Below, piece after piece: positions 54,203 to 64,000 of a stretch of 64,000 bases of DNA (positions within the stretch are counted from its first letter, which is position 1; the number at the start of each line of letters is the position of its first letter). The translations under genes and the position numbers were made by a program. The DNA lies in contig QANY01013229.1 in the NCBI GenBank assembly GCA_003255025.1, positions 62,001-126,000 on the forward strand, written 5' to 3'. This DNA comes from Datisca glomerata. Lineage: Eukaryota > Streptophyta > Magnoliopsida > Cucurbitales > Datiscaceae. The notes below the pieces were generated by a model, which was not told the DNA's origin, did not search any database, and worked only from the letters and a program-made list of their open reading frames with translations.

Positions 54203-54860
54203 GTTCTAATGCATGATATCACACTATACAAAGCACAATTGGTCCTCTATAGTACCTAGCTATCACTAAGTCAGACATAGCTTTCATTGTGAACAAACTA
54301 AGCCAGTTCATGTATAAACTTACTGACATACACTACCATAAATGAAGGACTTAACATCAAGGCAGCATTTTCACTTGTTATTCATGCTTTCTCGGATGCT
54401 GATTTGGTAGGTGATGTGGATGACACGAAGTCAACATGGGGGTTATCTTGTCTTTCTCGGAGGAAACCTCATGTCTTGATCTTCAAAAAAACAACATATT
54501 GTCTCTAGATCTAGTACTTAAAGTGAGTATAGATCAATGGCAAACTCTACTACTGAGATACAATGGTTTTTAAATTTTCATGGTGAATTGCAACTGCCTA
54601 TTGTTCAAGCTCCTATTCTTTGGTGTGAAAACATCAGTGCCATTACCTAAACTTCTAATCATGTCCTACATGTTAGGATGAAGCATATTGAGCTTGATGT
54701 AGACTTCATCCGTGACAAGGTTCAAAAGAAAGCATTGGATATCAGATATGTTCCTTTAGCCAAATAGTTAGTTGTTTTCTCACCAAAATAGTGTCTACTC
54801 CCAGGTTTCATTTGAAGAGCAAGCTAAAGGTGTCTCTCTCCCCCTTTAGCTTGAGGAGTA
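54203..54860 (+). pseudogene. copia element 5: RNase H and polypurine tract
   Basis: Broken frames: SDADLVGDVDDTKSTWG near 54395-54445, then the ICEN/ISA-type zone near 54625, a HVRMKHIELDVDFIRDKV-like reading near 54660-54720, and ALDIRYVPLAK near 54735. The end, 54836-54860 (a CCCCCTTTAGCTTGAGGAGTA-type run), holds the purine tract before the 3' LTR. Confidence 0.75.
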
Positions 54861-55178
54861 TGATAAACTAAGTGTTATGCCAAGTAGGAGTGAAAGTGAG
54901 TAAGCAATCTTAGTCAGCATTATGAACTATTTTTTACAGCAATACATGTGAGGTGGCCTTCTAGTTTAGCTCGAGGAATATGTTTTACAGTTTCTTAGCT
55001 AGTTAGCTTTGAGCAATTAATCTCTTGTTAGAATCTAACAGCTTTTTGTTAGAGCTAAACCATAATTGAACTGTAATCTCTCTACTATAAATGAAAATCA
55101 GGTCACCTTAGCAAGTTTGTGAAGCTGATCATCTTTCCTTCAATTTCCTTTATTTTTTCTAGTGTTTCAGCTTCTTTA
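54861..55178 (+). mobile_element. copia element 5: 3' LTR
   Basis: Partner of 50042-50371, with roughly one difference in ten bases by eye, so insertion is old. The right flank (GTACCTTGAG) is LINE-like and not the continuation of copia element 4, so the original insertion site is not preserved. Confidence 0.8.
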
Positions 55179-55440
55179 GTACCTTGAGAATGGGTTTCTG
55201 ATGATGACTTGCTTCTCTGCCAGCAGATTGGGACTTCCTGGATCCTTTATCTTCTTGAGAGTCCACTAGCTTCTGGTTCATAGCATTTTTTCTATTTTCT
55301 CCCGCACGTAATTGGGAACCTTATTGGAATTTAACGCCTTTTGTATGGGACTCATCCTCTAAGAGTGAATCACAATCATTATTGGTATGTGAGAGTCTAC
55401 CAAAAATGTAGCAAAAATCAGACAATTTTTAATATTTAAA
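55179..55440 (-). pseudogene. LINE ORF1 zinc-knuckle fragment
   Basis: The minus-strand reading near 55300-55430 gives CYIFGRLSHTNNDCD, then a DESHTKGVKFQ segment, a stop, and GSQLRAGE. This fits the plant LINE zinc knuckle (CY.CG..GH....C followed by the ..YG.WLRA motif), with Phe replacing the second Cys. The following Ser/Lys/Gln-rich stretch fits the ORF1 tail. Only this small piece is present. Confidence 0.5.
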
Positions 55441-56460
55441 TTCAACACAGATTACATCAGAGGAAGGAGATGGATGGATTTTGATGCCTTTTCTCAATGG
55501 GTTGCTAACTTTAATTCTAGCTCGAATATGAAATTATTTCAAAATAGACGCTCCATGATCCAAAAAGAACTGCTAGCCCTCTTACCTACAGTAAAGCTAC
55601 CATCTGCTCTATTATGCCCATCAATCAAAGGGGCATGCATCCACATACTACCCGGTCTGGATATCAGGAATCATGAAAGTGAATACAGTTATTAGGACTA
55701 TATTGATTCATTTACTTATGTATTTTATTACCAGAATCTTGTCCACAACCACACGTGGTTTATCCGAATTCGTCCCGAGATTCTTAAACATGACCTCTCA
55801 AATTAATTCCTCGTTTGGTGGGATAAATTTGGGATAACCTTGGAAACTCTACCAGAACAGGTTCAAACAGCATTCCGAGAGTGGCAAGCCGCTTATTCTC
55901 TCTTACCAGTAAACAAGGATATTTCTATGTCCAAATCAGTAGTCCTTTTTATTATCCATTTCAATATCCTTTGGATCTGAAAATGGGACTTACAATGTGA
56001 ATAACAGAATAACATCCCCCAACTGAAAAGAGCCTTTTATACAAAATGGTGGGATAAATGGATGAACTCTAATTTACTAAAATTAATAAAGGCTATAAAA
56101 ACCCATACTCAAACATGTTTTGATGCCATCCCAAAGGCTCTCCCAGCCTCAACAGAAATCCATTTACTATGGCTCAAAATGCATTAAAATGAAATTCTCT
56201 AACATAACAAAAAGTGAGCTCATTACAAAAATCATGGATTTTATGAAGGAGCAATTTCTTCAATCCTTTACACCAGAAGATGCTTCAATGAAATCTACAA
56301 GTAGCATACAGAATTTGAGCAAGATGACAACGAATTCAGCATCTTAGCTAGCGAGAGCCAAGAAACAGAACCTGTTGACCCCACTATTGTAGATTTTTTG
56401 GATTCTCTCACCAGTATGATCTCACAGAAAATGAAACAAGACAAGAAGGGTTAAAAGGCA
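55441..56460 (+). pseudogene. caulimovirus-like remnant 2: last open frame
   Basis: One plus frame from 55474 to about 56190 continues for about 240 codons with five in-frame stops but no shift. Segments: MDFDAFSQWVANFNSSSNMK, IQKELLALLPTVKLPSALLC, HTWFIRIRPEILKHDLSN, VWWDKFGITLETLPEQVQTA, KRAFYTKWWDKWMNSNLLK. 56200-56455 continues in two frames with an acidic end (PVDPTIVDFLDSLTSMISQK). Trp-Trp-Asp/Asn-Lys-Phe-Gly words like these occur in proteins of some integrated caulimovirids, and a TATA box follows as expected. A gag-like gene of an LTR element is the alternative. Confidence 0.4.
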
Positions 56461-56720
56461 ATGCCTAATTCTTGTCTCCCACTAGAAAAAAAAAAGAGAA
56501 TAGTGTCGGCATAAACCAACAAACAACTTTTAGATAAAGAAGATGCCCACTATCTTCAATAGGAAAAGTCGGTTAAAGCAAACAAATCTAATTTTAATAA
56601 AGGAGATTCCCACTACCGAAGACAGCGGTAAAGATAAGAATGAACGACTCCACTCTCCAAGGACACGCAACCTTATCTTTTCTTCTTTTGTATTATAAAA
56701 GGGAAGCCTCACCATTTGTT
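56461..56720 (+). promoter_or_regulatory. promoter-like region of remnant 2
   Basis: TATTATAAAAGGGAAG at 56690-56705 is a good TATA box about 230 bases after the coding remnant. It is preceded by a stretch with ACGACTCCACTCTCCAAGGA and followed by a CT-rich start zone (CTCTCTCCTTCTCTC at 56754-56768). This is the arrangement of a pararetrovirus pregenomic RNA promoter. Confidence 0.45.
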
Positions 56721-57340
56721 GAAGGCATCCGACTTTGATCAGAAATTAGCATACTCTCTCCTTCTCTCATCTGTAATACTCTCTCTCTCTCTCATCCTTG
56801 TATCCATTGCTGCTGCTTGTATAAATATAAAGTGTTGAAGATATAAAGCTCCACTTCTTGTAAGTTTTCTTATTCATCCCTTAGTTTTATTATTCACTGA
56901 TAGTTTGAATTTTAGAACTGTTATTATTTTGTGTTTATTTTACCTTTGTCTTGTATTGGCCAGAAGGCCACCACCACCACCAAAACAGTAGGTTTATGAG
57001 ACCATATAAGTAGCAGTTTAAAATTAATATAAATTTTAATATGCCCATTAATATTTGTAGATCTGTACTAATTGTAGGAGCACTTAATAGATAATCAATA
57101 AGATTGAAGGAGTACATCATGTGTATCGGGTAAAATTGATTAAGCAATTAGTATGTGACTAATGAGACGTTACCCAAGTCGCACTGTGGTTAGGTCCATA
57201 AAGCAGGGAATGCGTTAGGACCCTTGATCCACTTAAATTGTTGACAGACGTGCTAGTTACATGTTAGTGAGCTTCTTGATCTCACTAGATCCATATGATT
57301 TAGCTCTATCGCTTATTGAGTGTGTGTTAGTTAGCCCCTG

Positions 57341-57341
<1 letters not shown>
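56721..57341 (+). other. leader-like region of remnant 2
   Basis: 620 bases without a long frame. It includes CT-rich tracts, a (CCA)n run at 56968-56985, and words that can pair (TAATGAGACGTTACCCAAG zone near 57160). No primer site was found. It ends at the TA microsatellite. Confidence 0.35.
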
Positions 57342-57389
<48 letters not shown>

Positions 57390-57390
57390 N
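57342..57390. repeat. (TA)n microsatellite with an undetermined base
   Basis: 48 bases of perfect TA repeat followed by n at 57390. The n suggests an assembly or consensus uncertainty, so true length is unknown. Confidence 0.9.
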
Positions 57391-60300
57391 TTTGCTAACA
57401 TATATAATTTTTTTAATATAAAATATTGATAAAATGAATTTGAGAAAAAAGTTTATTATATTTTAATTGAGTAATAAGTGGAGTAGACATGTTACGTATC
57501 AACTGTTAGAATTTATTATTTATTAAATGATTTACTACACTTAACAATATTATGAAAACAAAAAAGTTAAAATGTCATTATTTAGTTAGAACAATCACAC
57601 GTCTAAGTATAAAAGAAGGTCAAAATCTATACTCAAACTTTTAGACTAGAAACTAATCGAGGAACATGAAACCAAAGTTCAACTTAAAAAAACAACTCGC
57701 AATTAAAAAATCTACGGGTGTGTAGTTGTCCTACAAAATTTATCACGTCCTGCAGAACCGTCCAAAACCATGTGGGACGGGATGGTTTTTTCTAATTTTT
57801 GAGACTTAACACAATGAAAAATAGATGTCCAAAACGGATTGGGGTGGGACACAGGATAAAACTTCAAAACCCACTGAAAACCGTCCCGTCCATATAGTAT
57901 AATATATGTAATTGATACCAAATAGATTTGTTTTAGCCCCTCCCACTCTCAAACTCTCTCTCACCACACCACGTGTTGTCCACTTCTTTTCACCTAATCA
58001 CTTCAATCAATTTCTTTTTCAGATTTTTCATCTCTCATACGTTGTTAACGCTCTCTGTCATCATTTCAAACTTTATAACTAAAAAGTTTTCATCCCCATC
58101 TCTCTCTTCAATTTCTATTTCAGATTTTTCATCCTCCAACACGTTAACTCTCGACTTGAACGTTTACTAGAGTAACTCTGTACCGCTGTGTTTTATTTTT
58201 TGTCTTAATTTTTTCTGTTAAAATTTCTCCCATCATTATTATTTACTCTCTCTCTTATCGTTTCACTCAATTACTTTACATCAGCTCCGGATTATGAATT
58301 ATTTCTCAACACAGGTGTGGTTTGTTTTAATAGAAAATTTTCCTCATAACATGATCAGCATAAACTTTAAATGTAATCTAAACAAATCATGTGCTACTTT
58401 TCTGTTGGCTTGAGTAAAACAATCTAAATGACAGTTATAAACAAATGTTTCTACATTTCTGGTCTTTTCCATTTGTAAGTATTGTTTCACTCCACGAACA
58501 ATTATTCCCTTTCTTTCTCTATCTTTCTCGTTTCCTTCATCAATCTTTACCAACAGTATGTTGTCTTTATCTTTCTTGATTCTCCTTTTTTTCTTGCAGA
58601 TCTAGTTTTATCAAGATCTCCATCTCATGAGTCCATGTACAATTAACACAGTGATTTTTTTGCAGATGCTAGTAGAATGGGAATTTTCCTTTATCAGTGA
58701 CTATTTATACGAAATTGAAATTGTAGGAATCCATGTGTTTTTAGACTCTAAATGTGAATATGTTCACTACATTGTAGTTTAATAGACTTTAAAAGTCTAA
58801 AACTTTAATTATAGAAGGCGTTGGTCTAGGATCTTGTCAATGATTCATGTATTTCATTGATACTTACTTCTTAAAAAATGGGTTAAAGGGGTTAAAGTGG
58901 GGAAACTTATTACTTCTATTTTGACCTTTAAGCCCGCACTTAATTCGGTAAGATTAGATTCTTTTATTTATTTTTTCATTTATTCTTTTATTCACTAATA
59001 ATTCTTATTTTATTTTAATATAAAATCAATAGTTTATAATTTAGATAAATAATTTAAGTCATACTATCATTAATAAAGCTCATTATTGTTAATGATAGCT
59101 CTCTAAATTTTAATTGACCAATAACATTATATAAATAAAACTCATAAGATGAAAAGTAAACTAAATAGATCAATTCAATATGATATCATACATTGTAACG
59201 TTTAGAGGGAATGAAAGTTATGAAAATATAAATTTTTAGGATACTTACTGTTTTGAACAATGAAGATGGAAGTATTGTAGACTTAATGCATATTGTATTG
59301 ACCATTATGAAAATTTCAATATGCAATATTACACTTCTTCATAGAATGTTCGAATCATTTTTAGTGTCTTTTTTAGTTTTATATTCTTAGAGAAAAAATT
59401 CCTAAACTTGAATATCTATAAGTTTAAAACTAATTCAACCAACACAATCAAATATAAATTGTGTACCATAGTCATGAGATTTTTTTATCTAATAGTATTG
59501 TCCATGAGATTTTATTTTTACTTGCAAAGTTTACCTCCACATTTTGCTATCTTTACGTATATTTTACAAATCATTCTACAATTTTGTTTGATTGCTTGAA
59601 TGTTAAAGATAAAAAAAAGTGTTGGACTAAATTAATGTTTGCTAGTGGTTCAAGTGAACAAGATAATAACAATTATTCTATTGATTCTTAAGTAAAATAT
59701 ATTTAATATTACATATTTATACTATTTATTTTGTTGGAAAAATATAACTTTTATAAAATTTAAATAAGTTTTATAAATTGATCAAAGTTCATGTACATCA
59801 TACGTATGATGGATGGGTAAATTTATCTAAAAAAATTTGGAAAATGATTATGCATTTTTATGTTGATAGTAGAGTAATCAATTACGAATATGATTTAAAC
59901 ATGTTCTTAATCAAGCTGTCACTTCTAAACGAACGTGTAGAAATGGGATACAGATCGTCTCTTATTTTCAAAACATGAGACGGATCTGTTTCATCTGGGC
60001 TGTCTATTTTGAAAACGGACGGACCAGATGGGACAACGGGAGAGAAAAAAAGAATGAAAAAGAAAAGGCAAAAAAGTAAAAAGTTGTCAGAAAAATAAAA
60101 AAGGAAAGGAATCAATCTAAGTCGTCCGTTGTAAAAACAGACGGATAAGATTTACTAAATATTACCTCATGTTTGGATCACCGAACAGAAGACCATCCAA
60201 ATTCATTGTTATAGTATTTTTATTTCTTGGCTTGGGATCGATGTGTCGGTCAATCAATATATTCAACCAATTGGAAACACAAACTCCTTTACTTTACTGC

Positions 60301-60414
60301 CATATTGCCCAAAGGGAATAGCGCAATTAACAAAAAATTAAGAATTTGAATCGTTGGAATTTTCTTTAGGACTTCGTGAGGGTAAAAAAAACTCAATGAC
60401 ATGTACTTGAATCT
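57391..60414. other. AT-rich DNA, no gene recognised
   Basis: 57700-57900 has GGGACGGGATGG and CCGTCCCGTCC words that are partly complementary and may belong to a non-autonomous DNA element. 59938-60140 has GAGACGGATC/ACGGACGGA words of similar type. Frames at 58344-58553 and 59408-59691 are low-complexity. No RNA gene seen. Confidence 0.4.
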
Positions 60415-60735
60415 TTTAGGTGTATCTCATACTTGAACTGATTTTTTACAATAAATACATGTTGGCGTAAGAACTTGTAGTGTTGTTGTCGTTTTGATTA
60501 CTTCAAGTATCATAGGGAGTTACAAGGACCCAATGAGACATATAATGACTAAATGAGTATAACTTGGATAAGCATAAATCATTTAGACGTATCTTGTATT
60601 CGAACTGATTTTTTATACCAAATACATGTTTGGATAAGAACGCTTAGAGCATTGTGGTCATTTTGAGGACTTTATTGCTATAAGGAGTTAAAAAGATCAA
60701 ACGAAATGTGTTTAGAACTAAATGAGACAAATTAA
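60415..60735. repeat. two tandem 167-bp units
   Basis: Units start at 60415 and 60582. They share TTTAGNNGTATC, GAACTGATTTTTTA, AAATACATGTT, then TAAGAAC, then ATAGGGAGTTA or ATAAGGAGTTA, and a closing CTAAATGAG. About 80% alike by eye. Confidence 0.7.
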
Positions 60736-61984
60736 ATCTGTAATCAATGTATTTGGATGATATTCCAACTTTTACACTATAAAGGAAAAAAATTCATAAT
60801 TTGGAGAATTGGTCGTAAATTTCCTACAAGATAATAGGAAAATAAAGAGTAAACAGAAAGAAGTAATAAACACTATAATTTATGTGAAAAATCCTTGATG
60901 GGAAAAACTACGTGAAACATTTTATAATGTTTTCATTATGAAAAAAATGTTTACAATGCTAATGCAAGCCAGATGTTGTGCTTGTTTCTTGTGTGTGTTG
61001 AGAGTCCATTTGAAGTTACAATTAGCTTATATTTATAAGAATTCAATCAGTTACATGATATAGCTTATCTAATTCTAACTGAAATGAAAGTATGATCAAC
61101 AGAATATTCTATTGAGATCTAGCTTATCAACATTAACAACTGAATAAATTAATCTTAATTATCTGATCAATGTAGTTGTCTTGATTGATTTCCTTAGATT
61201 GCCACACTAGCAAGCCATCTAGTTTTGTCTTATTGGTCTTCTTTTCAATTTTTTGTGACATGGCAGAAAGAAAAATTTATGCATGTTCATTTACCCTTAT
61301 TGTATTCGACGTTAATGAAACGTCAATATACAATATTTTTTTATTGGATACATATCTTCCCGTTCTAAGATATATTTCCGTACAATGTTGTTGTTGTGGT
61401 CACACAGAGTCGGTCCAAATCTTAGCTTCACTTCTGATAGATAAGTTATTTTATAGGTGAGCTGTATCTATTATTTAATCGCTGGTTTTGTTCGTTTCAG
61501 ATCTTGAGTTTTGAAATTGATGGATGAAATTCTGTTCACGTCTTTCTTCTTTTAATTTTTGTATTTTCCATTATTTTTATGCTCTTTCTGTCAGCGTGCT
61601 TCTTGATCAGAGATCATCATACTTTGTGAGTGTTTCTCATTTTGTGAACTACTTCAGCATGGTATTGAGAGGACTTAACTGAGCATTTCTGTTGCGATTT
61701 TCTTTGCGAGCTTGTCGTTCACGTGCCAACCTCTATGAGTAACCATTTTTGTTGCCCATTATGCAACCTTTCGAAAGGCTGAATGTTTTTCAATAATTGT
61801 TTTGAACCACACTAGACCTCTATTCATGTAGACATCTTCCGTTTGATGTTAACGAAGTGCCAGTATGCAATATTAGATTTTGAGATTCTGAGATGGAGAT
61901 ACTTGACAACGAAGTTTTGTTCTACGCAATAGGCACCACCCGCTCATCATCAACCTATAATCGCATCACATCAAATGTATGTTT
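60736..61984. other. no gene recognised
   Basis: AT-rich to mixed. A frame at 61185-61460 has Phe/Cys/Leu-rich content and no recognised domain. 61290-61330 and 61845-61890 share a GTTAA(T/C)GAA...CAATAT.CAATATT-like order, a possible old repeat. Confidence 0.4.
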
Positions 61985-64000
61985 TGTTGGAGGTGATACC
62001 CTTAAAACATGCGTATTGATATTTTAATATGAAATTTATGAAATTACATTTTTCTTATAATTGTTCTTTTAAATTATTATTGAATAATTTATATAAATAT
62101 CTGAAAAATTCCTTACTCATTAATGAGACTATGATAATGTATTAGTATGAGATGATTAAGATAATAGATAATGAATAAAATTATCAGCAACAAATTAAAG
62201 TATGAAATCTTTAATCAATGATTGCTAGTACGGTTCACTATGCATTATGAATGCATGTGATCTAGATCTGGATCATTGATGTAGATAGATATCTTAGTGA
62301 ATGTACTTTATATAATAAGATTATATATGACAAGATCGATGTAAATTAATGTCTTTATTAACTTGATATCATAAAGATTTAATACACATCAATCTAATGA
62401 TCATATGTAGGTCAGTCTGAATCCTGAGTAGTCATGAACTCCTATAAATGTCTGCTGGAACTTTTGATTCACTCATTAAAGTTTGTTTCTAAAACAGGCC
62501 AGTGACATTTATTTTGAAGATTCAGTGATGTGCATGGCTGGGAAATGATCTTATAATATTTGGAATCCAAACTTTTCTTACAAATCATATATTGGTTCTC
62601 TTAAGTGTTGATTTTGGAACTAAATGGTTATTGAGCTCAATTTTATAATACGATTATAAATTAGCTAGTCACTAGTGAATTAATGGTACTTAAGGATCAA
62701 TGGGTAATTAGAAGCGTAAAATGGTAATTTTGACCGGCTCTAATTTACGAACCAATAATTGGAAGACAGAATTACATGAGAAAATTATGGCAATGGGCTA
62801 CATGAGAATACTCTGTATTTACATTCTATAATCTCTAAGAGTGCAATTCGATATTTATAGTGGAGTAATAATGGAATTAAATTAAAGAGTTTAATTAATA
62901 ATCTGATTTATTAGAGCTTAAGATTATAGGTTCATGGTCTCTAAGTCACCTCTGTACTAAAAACTCTTGAGTGTGAACATTTCAAGACTTGAGAAAATGA
63001 CTAACTTGCAAAAAGAATTATATTTCTGTGGCTTGCAAGTACAAAATTATGAGATAATTATGTGTGATTAATTAATTAAATTATTTATATTAATTGTTAG
63101 AAATTATACATAAGTAATAATATCGATTAATTTTTTAATTATCGCTAAGTGAGACAGTATATCTAATTTGTCAAATTAGATTATGTTAAATTATTATAAA
63201 ATAAGAATTCAAAATTTGAATCAACTAAATATATTATTTGTGAACTGACAGATAAGCTAGTTGATAGAGATAATCAGATAAGTTAATTTTGAATCAACTA
63301 AAATGTGGATATTTATCTGATTAAAATAAATATTTAATTCGTAGTAATTATCACGTGTCAATCACTGATTGAAAATCAGATATTGACGTGAACTACTATA
63401 GTGCCACGTGACACTACAGTACTGCCGTGGCACATGGTACCATTAGGCACTGTGTTAGTTCACGACAATTGCAGTGTCGTGTGCTACTACAGTTGTGCAC
63501 CAAATTACAGTGGGTCTCACTGCAATGGCAATTCGGTGATTAAATGTTATTTTGTGTATATCCCTAAAAATCTAATGAGCCTAAAAATATATATAATGAT
63601 ATTATTCTGATGGTCTCAGGTTGGTTGAGTGTTGAGAATACAGTTGCTATCAGGATGAACTTTCTCTGTGATTAATAGTTAATAAAATACTGTGAAAGAA
63701 CAATCATCGTATTCTCTCAGAAGATTGTACCACTAAATTAATCATTCACAGTAAATCTCTAGATCTCATGTGTTGAGTACATCTAGAGAAAGAAAAAGTG
63801 TTTTAGAATTATTCTATGTGCCCACATACTTCCTAGTGTGTTTAAGGATTGGTTTAGATAATCTTGGTGTGGATCTCGAAGTCTGTTGTTCATGGGAACG
63901 CACGACCATTGGTTTATGAGGATGCTTGATATAGAATATAATAGGTATATAATTCATATATATGTATATCTTAGATTTAATATATAAATATATAATGGAT
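61985..64000 (+). mobile_element. long copia-type LTR, truncated by the window end
   Basis: Starts TGTTGGAGGTGATACC at 61985 and runs at least 2,016 bp. It has the order of words I associate with long eudicot copia LTRs: AGTACGGTTCACTATGCAT, GTCAGTCTGAATCCTGAGTA, GGTCTCTAAGTCACCTCTGT, a promoter-like AT zone, and near the end GATCTCGAAGTCTGTTGTTC and GGGAACGCACGACCATTGG. Gag and pol are beyond the window, so it may be a 5' LTR or a solo LTR. It belongs to a different family from the LTRs at 15745 and 45855. Confidence 0.6.

Overview
The window looks like nuclear DNA of a flowering plant, probably a eudicot. It is AT-rich. It carries GT-AG introns and two plant-type genes, and most of it is layered, decayed transposable elements: Ty1/copia, Tat/Ogre-like gypsy, CACTA, PIF/Harbinger, a hAT-like block, a LINE scrap and integrated caulimovirus-like (pararetrovirus) DNA. 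Almost every long open frame is a broken piece of a mobile element. I see no tRNA, rRNA or CRISPR array.

Layout. 1-2090: AT-rich DNA, a gypsy-type scrap and the stump of a copia LTR. 2091-6296: pol and gag of a minus-strand copia element, with a tandem duplication inside its integrase. 6297-15210: an endogenous pararetrovirus (EPRV) arranged as a head-to-head inverted dimer, nested in that copia element. The copia leader, primer site and 1.9-kb 5' LTR resume at 15211-17669. 17814-19100: gag/protease, primer site and LTR of a second copia family. 19965-22960: two tandem gypsy-like LTR blocks, one with a small inversion. 24273-24526: a 140-bp tandem repeat. 26507-28635: a short, internally deleted copia element.

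The gene island is 29039-35200. It has a CRR7-like exon (chloroplast NDH complex factor) on the plus strand at 29517-29786. It also has a three-exon gene for a 118-residue plant-specific protein on the minus strand at 34361-34995, with a (GA)n tract at its 5' end. Between them lie a hAT-like block flanked by 55-bp direct repeats and a dead PIF/Harbinger element.

36340-45850 holds repeats and CACTA remnants, including two inverted copies of a catalytically gutted TNP2-type gene (40598-41828 plus, 42815-44367 minus). 45855-50041 is a second long-LTR copia element on the minus strand. It is cut at 50042 by a plus-strand Ale-like copia element (to 55178). A LINE zinc-knuckle scrap, a second caulimovirus-like remnant with a TATA box, and a (TA)n tract follow. 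The window ends inside another long copia-type LTR (61985-64000).

The best candidates for unusual biology are the two inverted duplications, EPRV and CACTA. Any transcript crossing either would fold into a long hairpin, much like the maize Mu killer locus. For the EPRV, the copia 5' LTR at 15745-17669 points leftward across the whole inverted dimer, so a promoter for such a transcript may exist. This is inference from layout; no expression can be seen here.
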